A DNA stretch of 64,000 nt from Prevotella melaninogenica (GTDB lineage Bacteria > Bacteroidota > Bacteroidia > Bacteroidales > Bacteroidaceae), in NCBI RefSeq assembly GCF_003609775.1, contig NZ_AP018049.1, positions 620,001 through 684,000 on the forward strand. Reading direction: 5' to 3'. Every line of letters starts with the position of its first letter. Within the stretch, counting starts at the first letter, position 1. This document shows, piece by piece, positions 45,380 to 54,404 of the stretch. Made by a program: the position numbers and the translations under genes. The notes under the pieces are model-generated. The model was not told the DNA's origin and did not search any database. It saw only the letters and a list, made by a program, of their open reading frames with translations.

Positions 45380-48235
45380 ATGACTATGTTCAAGAATATT
45401 ATTAAATGCCTATCGAGCGTGCCAGTGGCACTGCTCATAGGCTTTTTGCTTTTTCCCCTTAGTCCTGCTAATGCGCAGATGAAAGGACTTAAAAAGGGGA
45501 AACTGGCAAATGGGCTTACTTATTATATCTACAATGATGGCTCTGCAACTGGTGAGGCACAATACTACCTCTACCAGAACGTAGGTGCTATCTTGGAGAA
45601 TGATGACGAAATGGGATTGGCACACGTGTTAGAGCATTTGGCTTTTAATACGACAGACCACTTCCCTAATGGTGTGATGAACTTCCTTCGCAGCAATAAC
45701 CTTAATGACTTTGAGGCTTTCACGGGTGTTGATGATACGCGTTATGCTGTTCATAACGTACCTACAAATGATGCGAAGCTTAATGAAAATATGCTTTGGG
45801 TGCTCCGTGACTGGTGTCATGGCGTCAAGATGACCCCTAACGATATCGAAAAGGAACGTGGAATTATCCTTGAGGAATGGCGTCATCGTTCGGGAGTAGA
45901 CCGTCGTCTGACTGATGCTATTGCACCTGTTGTTTATAATCATGCAGGTTATGCTACTCATAATGTGATTGGTTCACAGAAGATACTGGAAACCTTCCAG
46001 CAGAAGCAGGTAAAGCAGTTCTATGATAAGTGGTACCGTCCTAATATGCAGTTTGTTGCTGTTATTGGTGATGTGGATGTAGACCAGATGGAGAAGAATA
46101 TCCAGACTGTCTTCAAGACATTACCAGCTAAGCAGGCCCCTGCTGTAAATCCACAGACAAGACAGATACCTGATAATACAACACCGCTCTATATGCGTTT
46201 CATTGACCCAGAGAACAAGAGTGCTTCTTTTGGTCTTTATCAACGCTATGAGGTGAAGGGCAATGCTCCAGAAGAGGACCGTGTGCGTCAGTTCATCTTC
46301 ACTAAGTTCTTCAACACATTGGCTCCAAAGCGTTTTGTGATGTTGAAGAATGCTGATAAGGAGAGTTATATAGCAGCTGAGGTGAGTCTGTCTCCTTTGG
46401 TAAGAAACTATTATCAGATGGCATGGGATATGGTTCCATATCAGGGCAATGAACAGAAGGCTCTTCAGCAGATGTTGGCTGTACGTGATAATCTGCGTGA
46501 CCAAGGCTTTACAGCTGCTGAGTTCAATGCTGAGAAGGAAAAGATGTACAATGGAATGAAGGATGTTCTTGAGGCACAAGGATTAGGTACGCCAGACAAT
46601 GCTTTAATGCTTTTCCGTCAGAACTTCCTCTATGACATTCCTGTACAAGACTTCCGTGGACAGATTAACCGTAACCTTGAGACTTTGGTTGAGTTAGAGG
46701 TTGAGGATATGAATGCTTGGATGAAGTCATTACTTAATGACAATAATCTTGCTTTTGTCACCTATTCCAAGTCACAGAGTGAGATGAATATTACCGAGAA
46801 CGACCTTATGGCTGCATTGAAGGAAAAGAGTTCATTCAGCGATATGGCTCGTGCTGATGGTATGAAGCCTATCAGTCAGTTGATTGACTTCCCTCTGACA
46901 GGAGGAAAGATTGTTTCTGAGAAGCAGTTGAAGACTTTGCAGGCAAAGGAGTGGACACTCTCTAATGGTGCAAAAGTTCTTTATCGTAATGTTCCAGAGT
47001 TGAGTGGTAAGTTCCTCTTTGCTGGTTCTGCAGAAGGTGGTAAGTCTATTGTTCCAGCACAGGATATTGCTAACTACACTGCAATGCGTTCGCTCTTGAT
47101 GCAGTCTGGTGTCTATAATTATAATAGAAATCAGTTAGCACAGTGGTTGCAGGGTAAGAATATTAATCTTTCTCTCTCGTTAGAGGATTATAGTGATGGT
47201 GTGGGTGGTAATGCACCTGTTGACAATGCTGACGATTTCTTCAGCTATCTGTATTTGATTCTCTCACGTCAGAACTTCTCAAAGTCAGCCTTTGACAAGT
47301 ACATCCAGCGTAACCTCTACGTCTATGAGAATCGTGCAACAACAGGTATGGCAGCCGTACAGGATTCTATCCAGCAGTTACTCTATCCGGTTAGTGCGAT
47401 GAATCCACGTCAGGATGAGACTTTCTTCAAGTCTGTTCAGTACGATAAGTTACAGGAACAGTTCCAAGCACATCTTGGTGATGCGTCACGTTTTACCTAT
47501 TGTCTTATTGGTGACATTCCAGAAGCAAAGGCAAAAGAGTTGGTTCTTCGCTATATTGGTTCTCTCAAGGGCGAAGGTAAGCCTGTGAAGACAGCTATTC
47601 AGCCATTGGACTTCTCTTCATCTACGCCAGTCATTAAGCGTACCTTCGAGACGGAAACAGAAGGTGGTATGGCTGAGATTGAGATTTCCTTTGCTAATAA
47701 GCAGAAACTTTCTGAGCGTGAGCAAGCTGCTTTGGAGGTGATGCGTGGAATCTTGGAGCGTCGTTATTTTGATGTATTGCGTGAGAAAGAGCATCTTACT
47801 TATACCGTAGGTGTACAAAGCAACTATACCTCACAGCCGGTAGCTGGCGAGAGTCTTAACATCCACCTCTCTACAGCAAAAGAGAATGCAGACAAAGCAG
47901 TCAGCCTTGTTTATAGTATTCTTGATGATGTAAAAGCTGGCCGTTTCACTGCTGATGAGTTCAAAGCAGCAATGGTTCCGTTGGCTGTTGATGAAGAACA
48001 GGCTGCTGCGGCACAGTCAAGCAGCGACCCATCAGTTTGGATGGCTTTATTGAACATCTATGCTGAAACAGGCAACGAACTATCACCAAATGACAGTGCC
48101 GCTTCTGCACCAGTATTCAAGACGCTCACACCACAAGATATCACTGCTGTGGCTATGAAGGTGATGACAAACGCTAAGCAGCGTGAGATTATTGTTAAGC
48201 CTGCTGCGCAAGAAGGTAAGCATACTTTTAAGTAA
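45380..48235 (+). CDS. M16 family zinc metallopeptidase (PqqL-like)
   Basis: The 951-residue protein has a signal peptide and the inverted zinc site H-x-x-E-H (His82, Glu85, His86) in GLAHVLEHLAFNTTDHFPNG, with the third ligand Glu in ERGIILEEWRHR near 165. There are two M16 halves; the second, non-catalytic half is about residues 520-930. Full-length two-half M16B enzymes in the periplasm, such as PqqL/FusC, degrade imported proteins. Here the position behind SusC/SusD suggests breakdown of imported peptides. Met3 is an alternative start. A strong terminator follows. Confidence 0.93.
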   Translation: MTMFKNIIKCLSSVPVALLIGFLLFPLSPANAQMKGLKKGKLANGLTYYIYNDGSATGEAQYYLYQNVGAILENDDEMGLAHVLEHLAFNTTDHFPNGVMNFLRSNNLNDFEAFTGVDDTRYAVHNVPTNDAKLNENMLWVLRDWCHGVKMTPNDIEKERGIILEEWRHRSGVDRRLTDAIAPVVYNHAGYATHNVIGSQKILETFQQKQVKQFYDKWYRPNMQFVAVIGDVDVDQMEKNIQTVFKTLPAKQAPAVNPQTRQIPDNTTPLYMRFIDPENKSASFGLYQRYEVKGNAPEEDRVRQFIFTKFFNTLAPKRFVMLKNADKESYIAAEVSLSPLVRNYYQMAWDMVPYQGNEQKALQQMLAVRDNLRDQGFTAAEFNAEKEKMYNGMKDVLEAQGLGTPDNALMLFRQNFLYDIPVQDFRGQINRNLETLVELEVEDMNAWMKSLLNDNNLAFVTYSKSQSEMNITENDLMAALKEKSSFSDMARADGMKPISQLIDFPLTGGKIVSEKQLKTLQAKEWTLSNGAKVLYRNVPELSGKFLFAGSAEGGKSIVPAQDIANYTAMRSLLMQSGVYNYNRNQLAQWLQGKNINLSLSLEDYSDGVGGNAPVDNADDFFSYLYLILSRQNFSKSAFDKYIQRNLYVYENRATTGMAAVQDSIQQLLYPVSAMNPRQDETFFKSVQYDKLQEQFQAHLGDASRFTYCLIGDIPEAKAKELVLRYIGSLKGEGKPVKTAIQPLDFSSSTPVIKRTFETETEGGMAEIEISFANKQKLSEREQAALEVMRGILERRYFDVLREKEHLTYTVGVQSNYTSQPVAGESLNIHLSTAKENADKAVSLVYSILDDVKAGRFTADEFKAAMVPLAVDEEQAAAAQSSSDPSVWMALLNIYAETGNELSPNDSAASAPVFKTLTPQDITAVAMKVMTNAKQREIIVKPAAQEGKHTFK

Positions 48236-48258
48236 TTAATGGTAAGTAAATATAATAA

Positions 48259-48295
48259 AACAGAGGTGTACCAAGAGTGCACCTCTGTTTTTTTT
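48259..48295 (+). terminator. Terminator of SusCD-M16 operon
   Basis: AACAGAGGTG/CACCTCTGTT with an 11-base loop and a run of eight T residues lies 24 bp after the M16 stop. Confidence 0.9.
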
Positions 48296-48459
48296 GACTT
48301 TGTTCAAGATGTATTGAAACTGTCAACTGTTTGCTCTATTGTCATTCTCCGAAAAAGAAAACCTTTTTATTTTAATACTTATAACATACAGCTATAGCTC
48401 TGAAAAATCATTACATATTTTCAATTAAAACATCTATAAATAACAACAAAAATATACAT

Positions 48460-48616
48460 AAAGAGCAGGTTTGTAACCAATAGGAAATCAGTCTGTTATA
48501 AAGTAGTATAGGAAGAGATGCTTAATTGAATTTCAAAAGGACGTTAGTTAGACCTCAAAAGAGCACCTATTGCAAGTCAATTAGGCATTTTTTATAAGCC
48601 AAAAGAGCATGTATTG
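48460..48616 (-). repeat. Dispersed 22-bp-unit intergenic repeat, copy E
   Basis: Read on the minus strand it starts CAATACATGCTCTTTTGGC, passes through degenerate CTTTTGARRTY units (one reads CGTCCTTTTGAAATTC) and ends near TTACAAACCTGCTCTTT. It is more divergent than copies A, B and D but colinear. It lies between convergent genes. Nothing else is evident from 48297 to 48942 apart from the hairpin at 48905. Confidence 0.82.
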
Positions 48617-48904
48617 GTTTTGAGTCGAGTGAAAATAGTTTACAGATGTCGCTTTGTCTGAGAATAAATTGTTTGTAGAAGTCGGATAGACATAGTAACT
48701 ATTTGCCTTTTTTGCATTTCATCTTGTAGTTTATCTTCCTTTTTTTTGACCATTTAATTTGGGATAGTTATACCATACAAGTGTATAGGTCTTTATCCAA
48801 ATACCAATCTATCCATTTAGTGGAAGAAACCATTATTTCCCGTTGGATACCTTTCCCATTTTTCGATAAATAGGAGAAATGTTTATTTTCTATTGTGTCC
48901 AGCA

Positions 48905-48942
48905 CTCCCCTCTCTCTCGGAGAGGGGTTGGGGGAGAGGTTT
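48905..48942. repeat. REP-like GAGAGGGG hairpin
   Basis: CCCCTCTCTCTCGGAGAGGGG is a near-perfect hairpin followed by TTGGGGGAGAGG and TTTTT. It directly follows the CDF gene stop and may end that transcript or be a REP-like repeat. Confidence 0.6.
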
Positions 48943-49872
48943 TTAATAATCTTCCTTATATTTATCTGTCTCAATATAGATGTAAATCTTGTAGTCAGGG
49001 AAAGCGGCACGCATATTCTTCTCAATGTCGTTAACCAACTGAGGTGCTTGCGCTTCGTATTCGTTCTTGACGTCAATCTTTGCAGTGACAAGGATGTCAT
49101 TAGGACCGAGGTGGATAGTCTTGACGTTGATGAGGCGGTCGACTTCTGTTCTGTTAAATACCTCCTTAATACGTGATAGGTCTTTTTGTGTAACACTCTC
49201 TCCAATAAGCAGACTATAGAACTCACGTGCCAAGAAGAGGGCTGCAGCACAGAGGAGCACGCCAATCAGCACACCTGAGAGGGCATCATAGAAAGGATTT
49301 CCCGTGAAATGGGTGAGAAACGTACCGCCTAAGGCTATCAGCAAACCGAGAACAGCACAACTGTCTTCTGCGAAGATGATGAGGATTTCACTGTGACGGC
49401 TCTCTCGTAGGAAACGATAAAGTGAAAGATTGTCCTTATTCAGTTCCTTTATTTCCTTGAAGGCAATGCGCAGGCTGCCCAATTCTACTAAGAGTCCAAA
49501 GACAAGAATAGCGATGATAAGCCATGTATTCTCCAAACTGTGTTCTGGGTGAAACATTTTCTGTGTTGCTTCCATGATACCTAATGCACCACCAGCGAAG
49601 AACAACATCATTGCAACAACCAAGCTATAGAAATACTTAGCACGTGCCTGTCCGAACGGATGCTGCTCCGTTGCCTTTGCTGTCGACTGGCGGTTACCTA
49701 CCAATAGCAGTATCTGATTGCCACAATCCACAACACTATGGATAGACTCATTCAACATCGCAGCTGAGCCAGACACTGCAAAACCAACAAACTTTGAAAT
49801 CGCTACCAAGATGTTTGCACCTAAGGCAGCAATAACACTCGTCATTCCTTCACTTTTCTTTTCCTTTTCCAT
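48943..49872 (-). CDS. Cation diffusion facilitator metal transporter
   Basis: The 309-residue protein has six membrane helices. LNESIHSVVDCGNQILLLVG in TM2 and EDSCAVLGLLIALGGTF in TM5 carry the HxxxD/DxxxD-type metal-site residues of the CDF family. A C-terminal cytoplasmic metal-binding domain contains VKTIHLGPNDILVTAKIDVK and ends KIYIYIETDKYKEDY. It exports divalent metals such as zinc, iron or manganese by proton exchange. The metal cannot be named from sequence. Confidence 0.92.
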   Translation of the reverse strand: MEKEKKSEGMTSVIAALGANILVAISKFVGFAVSGSAAMLNESIHSVVDCGNQILLLVGNRQSTAKATEQHPFGQARAKYFYSLVVAMMLFFAGGALGIMEATQKMFHPEHSLENTWLIIAILVFGLLVELGSLRIAFKEIKELNKDNLSLYRFLRESRHSEILIIFAEDSCAVLGLLIALGGTFLTHFTGNPFYDALSGVLIGVLLCAAALFLAREFYSLLIGESVTQKDLSRIKEVFNRTEVDRLINVKTIHLGPNDILVTAKIDVKNEYEAQAPQLVNDIEKNMRAAFPDYKIYIYIETDKYKEDY

Positions 49873-49906
49873 ATCCTATTTTAAGCGTTTTGATATTGTT
49901 CTGTTA

Positions 49907-50728
49907 TTACCAGACGTATTGTATAACTTGCTTACTACTATCTTGTTTGTTATTTTTATCTAATGTCATCAGCACTTCCTCAATGCGGGTGGGACGTCCT
50001 TCCTTATCATACTCCGTTGTTAGTTGTGCCTTGAAATCCCACTCTTTCTTTATTGAACTGAAGCTATAGCTGCTAATATCTCCTTTCGGAATAACACCCA
50101 TATAGCCTAAGGTGATGAAAGGGATGGGTATGCTTAAGCCACTACCATACATCCACAAGAAATAGAAGTTGTGGTAGGCTGCCTTCTGTCCAGTCTCTCT
50201 GTAGGTAATATTAAATGGTTTATGAAGAAATATCTTCTCCCCCTTCCATTGGAAATCATAGGTTGTTCTCCCACAGCTAACATTAGGTGTGTCACGACAA
50301 ACGAGTCTTCGCTTATTATCGTAGCTGTATGTATAATAGCTGGGAGCGTTATTCGCTTCTACGATAAGTCCGTTCTTAACTATATAATAGCCATCAAGGA
50401 GTTCGTCCAACTGGTCTTTAATATGCGTCTTATGAATGTGAATGGTATCACCAGTGTAGGAGTAAGTGTAATCATCCAAGCTGTCTGTACCCACACGCTC
50501 TATGATGAGCTGTCCTTTTTGATTACAATAATAGGTGATAGTGTCCTTACTCTTCTCCGCTTTCGATGTTACGTCTTTGATAATCGTCAGATAACGATGC
50601 AGTTGTTCTCCGTGATAAGTTATCTCTTCTGCTATTCCAGAAGGAACAGACGAACATGAGAAAAACAAATTAACAGCTATGATAGCTTGTAAGAGAAGTC
50701 TGATGTCTTTGTATAAGTCTTTCTTCAT
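49907..50728 (-). CDS. Hypothetical lipoprotein with YD-like repeats
   Basis: I place the start at 50728 (MKKDLYKDIRLLLQAIIAVN, lipobox FFSC), giving 273 residues; a longer start at 50815 would hide the signal peptide. The mature part contains several Y-x-Y-D/G-rich strands (DDYTYSYTGDTIHIHK, YYTYSYDNKRRLVC, TEYDKEGRPTRIEEVLMTLD) resembling short RHS/YD repeats. Function is unknown. A lipid anchor and beta-strand stacking suggest a surface or periplasmic protein. Confidence 0.7.
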   Translation of the reverse strand: MKKDLYKDIRLLLQAIIAVNLFFSCSSVPSGIAEEITYHGEQLHRYLTIIKDVTSKAEKSKDTITYYCNQKGQLIIERVGTDSLDDYTYSYTGDTIHIHKTHIKDQLDELLDGYYIVKNGLIVEANNAPSYYTYSYDNKRRLVCRDTPNVSCGRTTYDFQWKGEKIFLHKPFNITYRETGQKAAYHNFYFLWMYGSGLSIPIPFITLGYMGVIPKGDISSYSFSSIKKEWDFKAQLTTEYDKEGRPTRIEEVLMTLDKNNKQDSSKQVIQYVW

Positions 50729-50873
50729 TTGTTCTTGATGGTTAAGGAGTTTGTTTGTATATGCGGAGTTTTGCAATGTTGAATAGGAAATAGTGAGTAG
50801 CAGTAAGGGGCACATACTTCTCTTTTAGAGGGAAAACGAGCTTGTTCAAGTCTTGTTCTTCGTACAGTTAGCC

Positions 50874-51143
50874 TTACTTCTTTGCCGCCTTCTGTGCCTC
50901 TTTCACCATCTTTAGACGTTCCTCGTAGATGGGGCGCCACTTGTTGATCATTGCTTGAAGGTCCTTACTTCTCTGCTCCAAGTCACGGTATTCGTCTGTA
51001 TTAGTTTCGTTGTTCTGACTCTTCATAAGCATCTGTTGCAGCATTAGTTTCTGCTGTTCATCAGCCTTTTGAAGCTGTGCGCCAAGCTTTTCAAGATTCT
51101 CCATAAAAGCTAATGCACGGTCAATATGATTTTCTTTTTCCAT
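50874..51143 (-). CDS. Small coiled-coil protein
   Basis: I place the start at 51143 (MEKENHIDRALAFMENLEKL), giving 89 residues; the longer frame to 51284 includes the promoter and the att repeat. The protein is charged and helical with heptads (QLQKADEQQKLMLQQMLMKS, RSKDLQAMINKWRPIYEERL), no signal and no membrane segment. Function is unknown. A TAACTTTG box lies upstream at 51179-51186. Before the insertion it was probably divergent from the gene at 60068. Confidence 0.75.
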   Translation of the reverse strand: MEKENHIDRALAFMENLEKLGAQLQKADEQQKLMLQQMLMKSQNNETNTDEYRDLEQRSKDLQAMINKWRPIYEERLKMVKEAQKAAKK

Positions 51144-51178
51144 CTTTTGACTATCTTTTAATGTCTTTTTTCTGTGTG

Positions 51179-51186
51179 CAAAGTTA
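51179..51186 (-). promoter_or_regulatory. Promoter -7 box for the coiled-coil gene
   Basis: On the minus strand this reads TAACTTTG, matching TAnnTTTG, 36 bp before the start at 51143. The att repeat begins 43 bp further upstream. Confidence 0.5.
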
Positions 51187-51228
51187 CGGAAAAAGTTCAG
51201 TATCACCACTACTTCCAAATTATTTTCA

Positions 51229-51252
51229 CGAAGAAAAGAATTTCTTTTCATG
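51229..51252 (+). repeat. Left attachment-site repeat
   Basis: It is the 24-bp sequence beginning CGAAGAAAAGAATTTC and ending TTTTCATG, identical to 59905-59928. The centre (GAAAAGAATTTCTTTTC) is nearly palindromic, as tyrosine recombinase core sites are. Confidence 0.85.
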
Positions 51253-51368
51253 CAATAAATACTAACATTCATTATATCAGCCATTTATGATTTTACGCAC
51301 ATTCTGAATATGTGGGAATAAGAACCAATATTAAGAACGTCCCCAAAAGGGAAAAAAGTGTGTAAAGT

Positions 51369-53096
51369 ATGGAATTAAATCAATTAATTAGTGTTAATTT
51401 CAATTTGCGTAAACCAAAGAGCAGCACCCCAACCCCTTTATATATGGTGGTGTACTATGTTGATGACAAAGGAAAAGCAATTCAAGCAAAGATACCAACG
51501 AGAAGGAAAGTACACCCTTCTTTATGGGATAGCCGTAAACAGCAGCCAATAATGATTAATAAAGGTATTGACCTAACAACCAAGCAGTTACAAGAGCAGG
51601 CGGAATTAACCGCCTATATTGCTAATTGCCGTATTTTGGTATATTCAGAAAAAAATCTTAACTTTGACGAAATAAAAGAAAGTATAACCCAGCAAAGCAG
51701 TAATAACGATATGTCAGTAACACCGCAATTCAAGGCAGCCACACGAACAGCCAAGGCAACAAAGTTAATAAGTGAAGCACTAAAAAAATATACCAAAGAC
51801 AGACAGAACAAGGCAAGCACCGCAAGCGAATATCAGAAAAATGTTAAAGTGTTCTATAATTGGATTGTAGAAACCAATCAAAGGGATAGCGCAAAGGCAC
51901 TTAGTCAATCATCATTTAATGCTTTTGTAGAGTGGATGAAGGCAGCGGGGAACAGTCCCCAAAATGTTAATAAAATAGCCAGTGTTATAAGGCAGTTAAT
52001 TAAATATATTGCAGGCAGTACACAAGGCAGCAAGTACGGAATAACCCCCGTTACGTACACACCAATTAAGCAGGTGAAGGAAGAAAAGAAATGCGAATTA
52101 ACCAAAGAGGAAATAGAAGCATTCAAGGCGGTAAAGGTCAAAAATGATAAACAACAATATTACAAGGATGTGTTTTTATTACAATTACTTACGGGTCAGC
52201 GAATTAGCGACACGCTAAAGTTAATTAAAGGAGATTATAAGGTACAAAAAGGAACACCATGTAATACAATCATCTTAACTACTATTAAGCGTAATACAAC
52301 ATCATATATTACTGAAACAAAGGAAGTTACAGATTTATTGGAAAAGATAAGAAGTAATAAAGAAAATGAAACAGAAAATGAAAAAGATACATCATTAACA
52401 CGTTATTTGAAGGTGTTTTTTACACGTGCCAATATAACACGATTAACACCAAGTGGCAAGCCGTTAAATGAAGTTATAAGCAGTCATTTTGCCCGTCATA
52501 CGTTTGTAACTATCAAGTTAAGAGAAGGTTACAAATACGAACAAGTCGGTAAAATGATTGGGGATAGTGCATTAATGATTGAAAAAGTATACGGACACCC
52601 CACGGACACGGATATAATTGCTACATTGCAGTTGCAGCCAGCCAATACCCCAGCAATCCCAGCAGAACAGCCAGCAACAAAAGCAGCCCCACAAGTGGCA
52701 GCAGCCCCAGCAGTGGCAAAAGATAAAGATTTGGACTATTATAACGACTTGTCGGACGATGATAAATTACTGAACATCAAGAAGTTAAATGATTATAATG
52801 TGTTAAAAGATGATTTTTTCAAGTCATTAGAAAGACAAACAGACAAAAAGCGCAAAGCAACAGCAGAAGCAAAGATAAGGGAGATATTACAAGTATGGGG
52901 CTTTGAGGGTTATAACAATATGAATTACAATAAGTTATGTTTTTTATTGGACTTGATAAAGCATGATATTAACGACTTTATACTAACTTATAAGGTATAC
53001 AATGAGAAAGCCCCACAAGGCAGTATATCAGCAATAAATGATTATGAACGATTGCTTATAAACATAGGCAAGTTAGCCCGTTATTGTCATTTGTAG
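51369..53096 (+). CDS. int: Tyrosine recombinase (integrase) with long C-terminal extension
   Basis: The 575-residue protein has an arm-binding N-terminal domain (about 1-110, KIPTRRKVHPSLWDSRKQQP), a SAM-like core-binding domain (about 132-220) and a catalytic domain (about 240-420). Catalytic residues are Arg278 (LLTGQRIS), Lys307 region, His373 and Arg376 (SSHFARHTFVT) and Tyr408 (KVYGHP). The usual second His before the Tyr appears as Asp399 (MIGDSALM). After a Pro/Ala-rich linker (about 425-458) comes an extension of about 115 residues that I do not recognise. It should integrate and excise this element. Confidence 0.93.
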   Translation: MELNQLISVNFNLRKPKSSTPTPLYMVVYYVDDKGKAIQAKIPTRRKVHPSLWDSRKQQPIMINKGIDLTTKQLQEQAELTAYIANCRILVYSEKNLNFDEIKESITQQSSNNDMSVTPQFKAATRTAKATKLISEALKKYTKDRQNKASTASEYQKNVKVFYNWIVETNQRDSAKALSQSSFNAFVEWMKAAGNSPQNVNKIASVIRQLIKYIAGSTQGSKYGITPVTYTPIKQVKEEKKCELTKEEIEAFKAVKVKNDKQQYYKDVFLLQLLTGQRISDTLKLIKGDYKVQKGTPCNTIILTTIKRNTTSYITETKEVTDLLEKIRSNKENETENEKDTSLTRYLKVFFTRANITRLTPSGKPLNEVISSHFARHTFVTIKLREGYKYEQVGKMIGDSALMIEKVYGHPTDTDIIATLQLQPANTPAIPAEQPATKAAPQVAAAPAVAKDKDLDYYNDLSDDDKLLNIKKLNDYNVLKDDFFKSLERQTDKKRKATAEAKIREILQVWGFEGYNNMNYNKLCFLLDLIKHDINDFILTYKVYNEKAPQGSISAINDYERLLINIGKLARYCHL

Positions 53097-53106
53097 GCAG
53101 CAAGCA

Positions 53107-53145
53107 AAGGGAAGTAACCAAATAACGGCTATTTCCCTTTTATTT
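53107..53145 (+). terminator. Terminator after integrase
   Basis: AAGGGAAGTA pairs with TATTTCCCTT and is followed by TTATTTT, 12 bp after the integrase stop. Confidence 0.65.
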
Positions 53146-53161
53146 TCTGTAGGGGTTGTTA

Positions 53162-53214
53162 GCATTATATCCCACCACCTTTAATTAGTGGTGGGGATAT
53201 AATTTGGGTTGGTA
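53162..53214 (-). repeat. Hairpin family copy H1
   Basis: On the minus strand it reads TACCAACCCAA, stem ATTATATCCCCACCAC, loop, complementary stem, then GC. It is almost identical (one mismatch over 53 bp) to H2 at 53741-53793. Confidence 0.85.
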
Positions 53215-53441
53215 TGTTTATTTTTATTTTATTCTTTCCCTTTCTTTCTCCTTTCCCTTTTACCTACCTTCAGCAGCAGGGACAGACACAACAACACCCA
53301 GCACCCCACAAATACCCCCTTTATTAGCGTTCTAACGGCTTATCTTATTAATTCCCTTGTACTATACCAACCATAACATTATAACGGCTAATATCGCTTT
53401 TATTTTCTATATTAATAAGGTGTAATAAAAAATGTTTAGTA

Positions 53442-53705
53442 GGGGTAATAAATTACCCCCTATATAGTCATCTAATAGGAAGTATCTACATAGGTAATAT
53501 AATACCTATCCCTTCATAGTTAAAAGTAACCCTATAACCAATTTTGGGTACAAAGATACATATATACAAGTATACCCTTAGGTACTATGACACCTAACTA
53601 TATATGAAGTATACCCATAGGTATATTTATATGATGATATAAAAAAAACTACCTATACCCTTAGGTACTATAATACCTATACCCTTAGGTACTATAATAC
53701 CTAAC
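53442..53705. repeat. Iteron-like array, candidate replication origin
   Basis: It includes palindromes GGGGTAATAAATTACCCC (53442-53459) and ATAGGTA-N6-TACCTAT (53490-53509). Two exact tandem 24-bp units starting ACCTATACCCTTAGGTACTA lie at 53651-53674 and 53675-53698, with degenerate copies at about 53570-53594 and 53609-53625. The region is very AT-rich with repeated TAGGTA/TACCTA words. With the helicase-primase gene nearby this is a good candidate origin or a cluster of regulator sites. Confidence 0.65.
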
Positions 53706-53740
53706 ATAATATAATAGTAATAAAATAATAATAGATTATA

Positions 53741-53793
53741 GCATTATATCCCACCACCTTTAATTAGTGGTAGGGATATAATTTGGGTTGGTA
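53741..53793 (-). repeat. Hairpin family copy H2
   Basis: It is the near-identical partner of H1 (A in place of G in one stem arm). It has the same TACCAACCCAA and GC boundaries on the minus strand and lies just after the iteron-like array. Confidence 0.85.
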
Positions 53794-53892
53794 TTATATT
53801 TTATATGATATATTATGCTATTGTACTGATGAGTGTATAAGTGCAAGGGAATAACACAGCAAGGCAAGAAAGCGAAGCAATGAAATAAACAA

Positions 53893-53944
53893 ACCAACCC
53901 AAGTTATATATAACAACCCCTTCAAGGGTTGGAATATATAACGC
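53893..53944 (+). repeat. Hairpin family copy H3
   Basis: ACCAACCCAA is followed by outer stem GTTATATAT/ATATATAAC enclosing inner stem CAACCC/GGGTTG and then GC. The stem sequence differs from H1/H2 while both boundaries are kept. From 53945 to 54404 I see AT-rich sequence with no convincing gene. Confidence 0.85.
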
Positions 53945-54404
53945 TATATCAACCCTATTACAACCATTATTACACCCAAGCCACTATATAAACGTATATA
54001 TTGCGATTTAACGGCTTATTATCTCCTTTGCTTGCAACTTGCTACTACAGCAGCAAAAGCCCCTTATACGTGCTTATTTTGCCTTATTCCCAATATTACC
54101 ACCACCAGCAACACAATACACCAAGCGAAAGGGAAAATAATACACCCCAGCCAGCAGCACCCCCAGCCACTTAATACACCAAATATCCCCTTATTTATCC
54201 TTAATATTCAAAACTGATTAGAAAACTCAAAATTATTTTCAATTATTTTTAAATTATTTTTCCTTTGTTTTAGCGGTTTTCAAGAAGATTTGTAGAAAAC
54301 TTTATAAAATATACTTGACTTTCTCGAATTAAATTATACTTATTTATATAGAGGGGTACTTAAAATATACACTCCAATAATAACGATTTAGAAATATAAA
54401 GAAA

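Noticed and set aside
51229-51252. tRNA gene as integration target
   Set aside because: The repeat and its flanks have no tRNA cloverleaf or T-loop sequence.
53651-53698. CRISPR array
   Set aside because: The 24-bp units are directly adjacent without spacers and no cas gene is present.
54032-54217. Protein of 61 residues
   Set aside because: Its translation is low-complexity Pro/Thr/Ile/Asn and lies in a region shared with repeats; no start signal is apparent.
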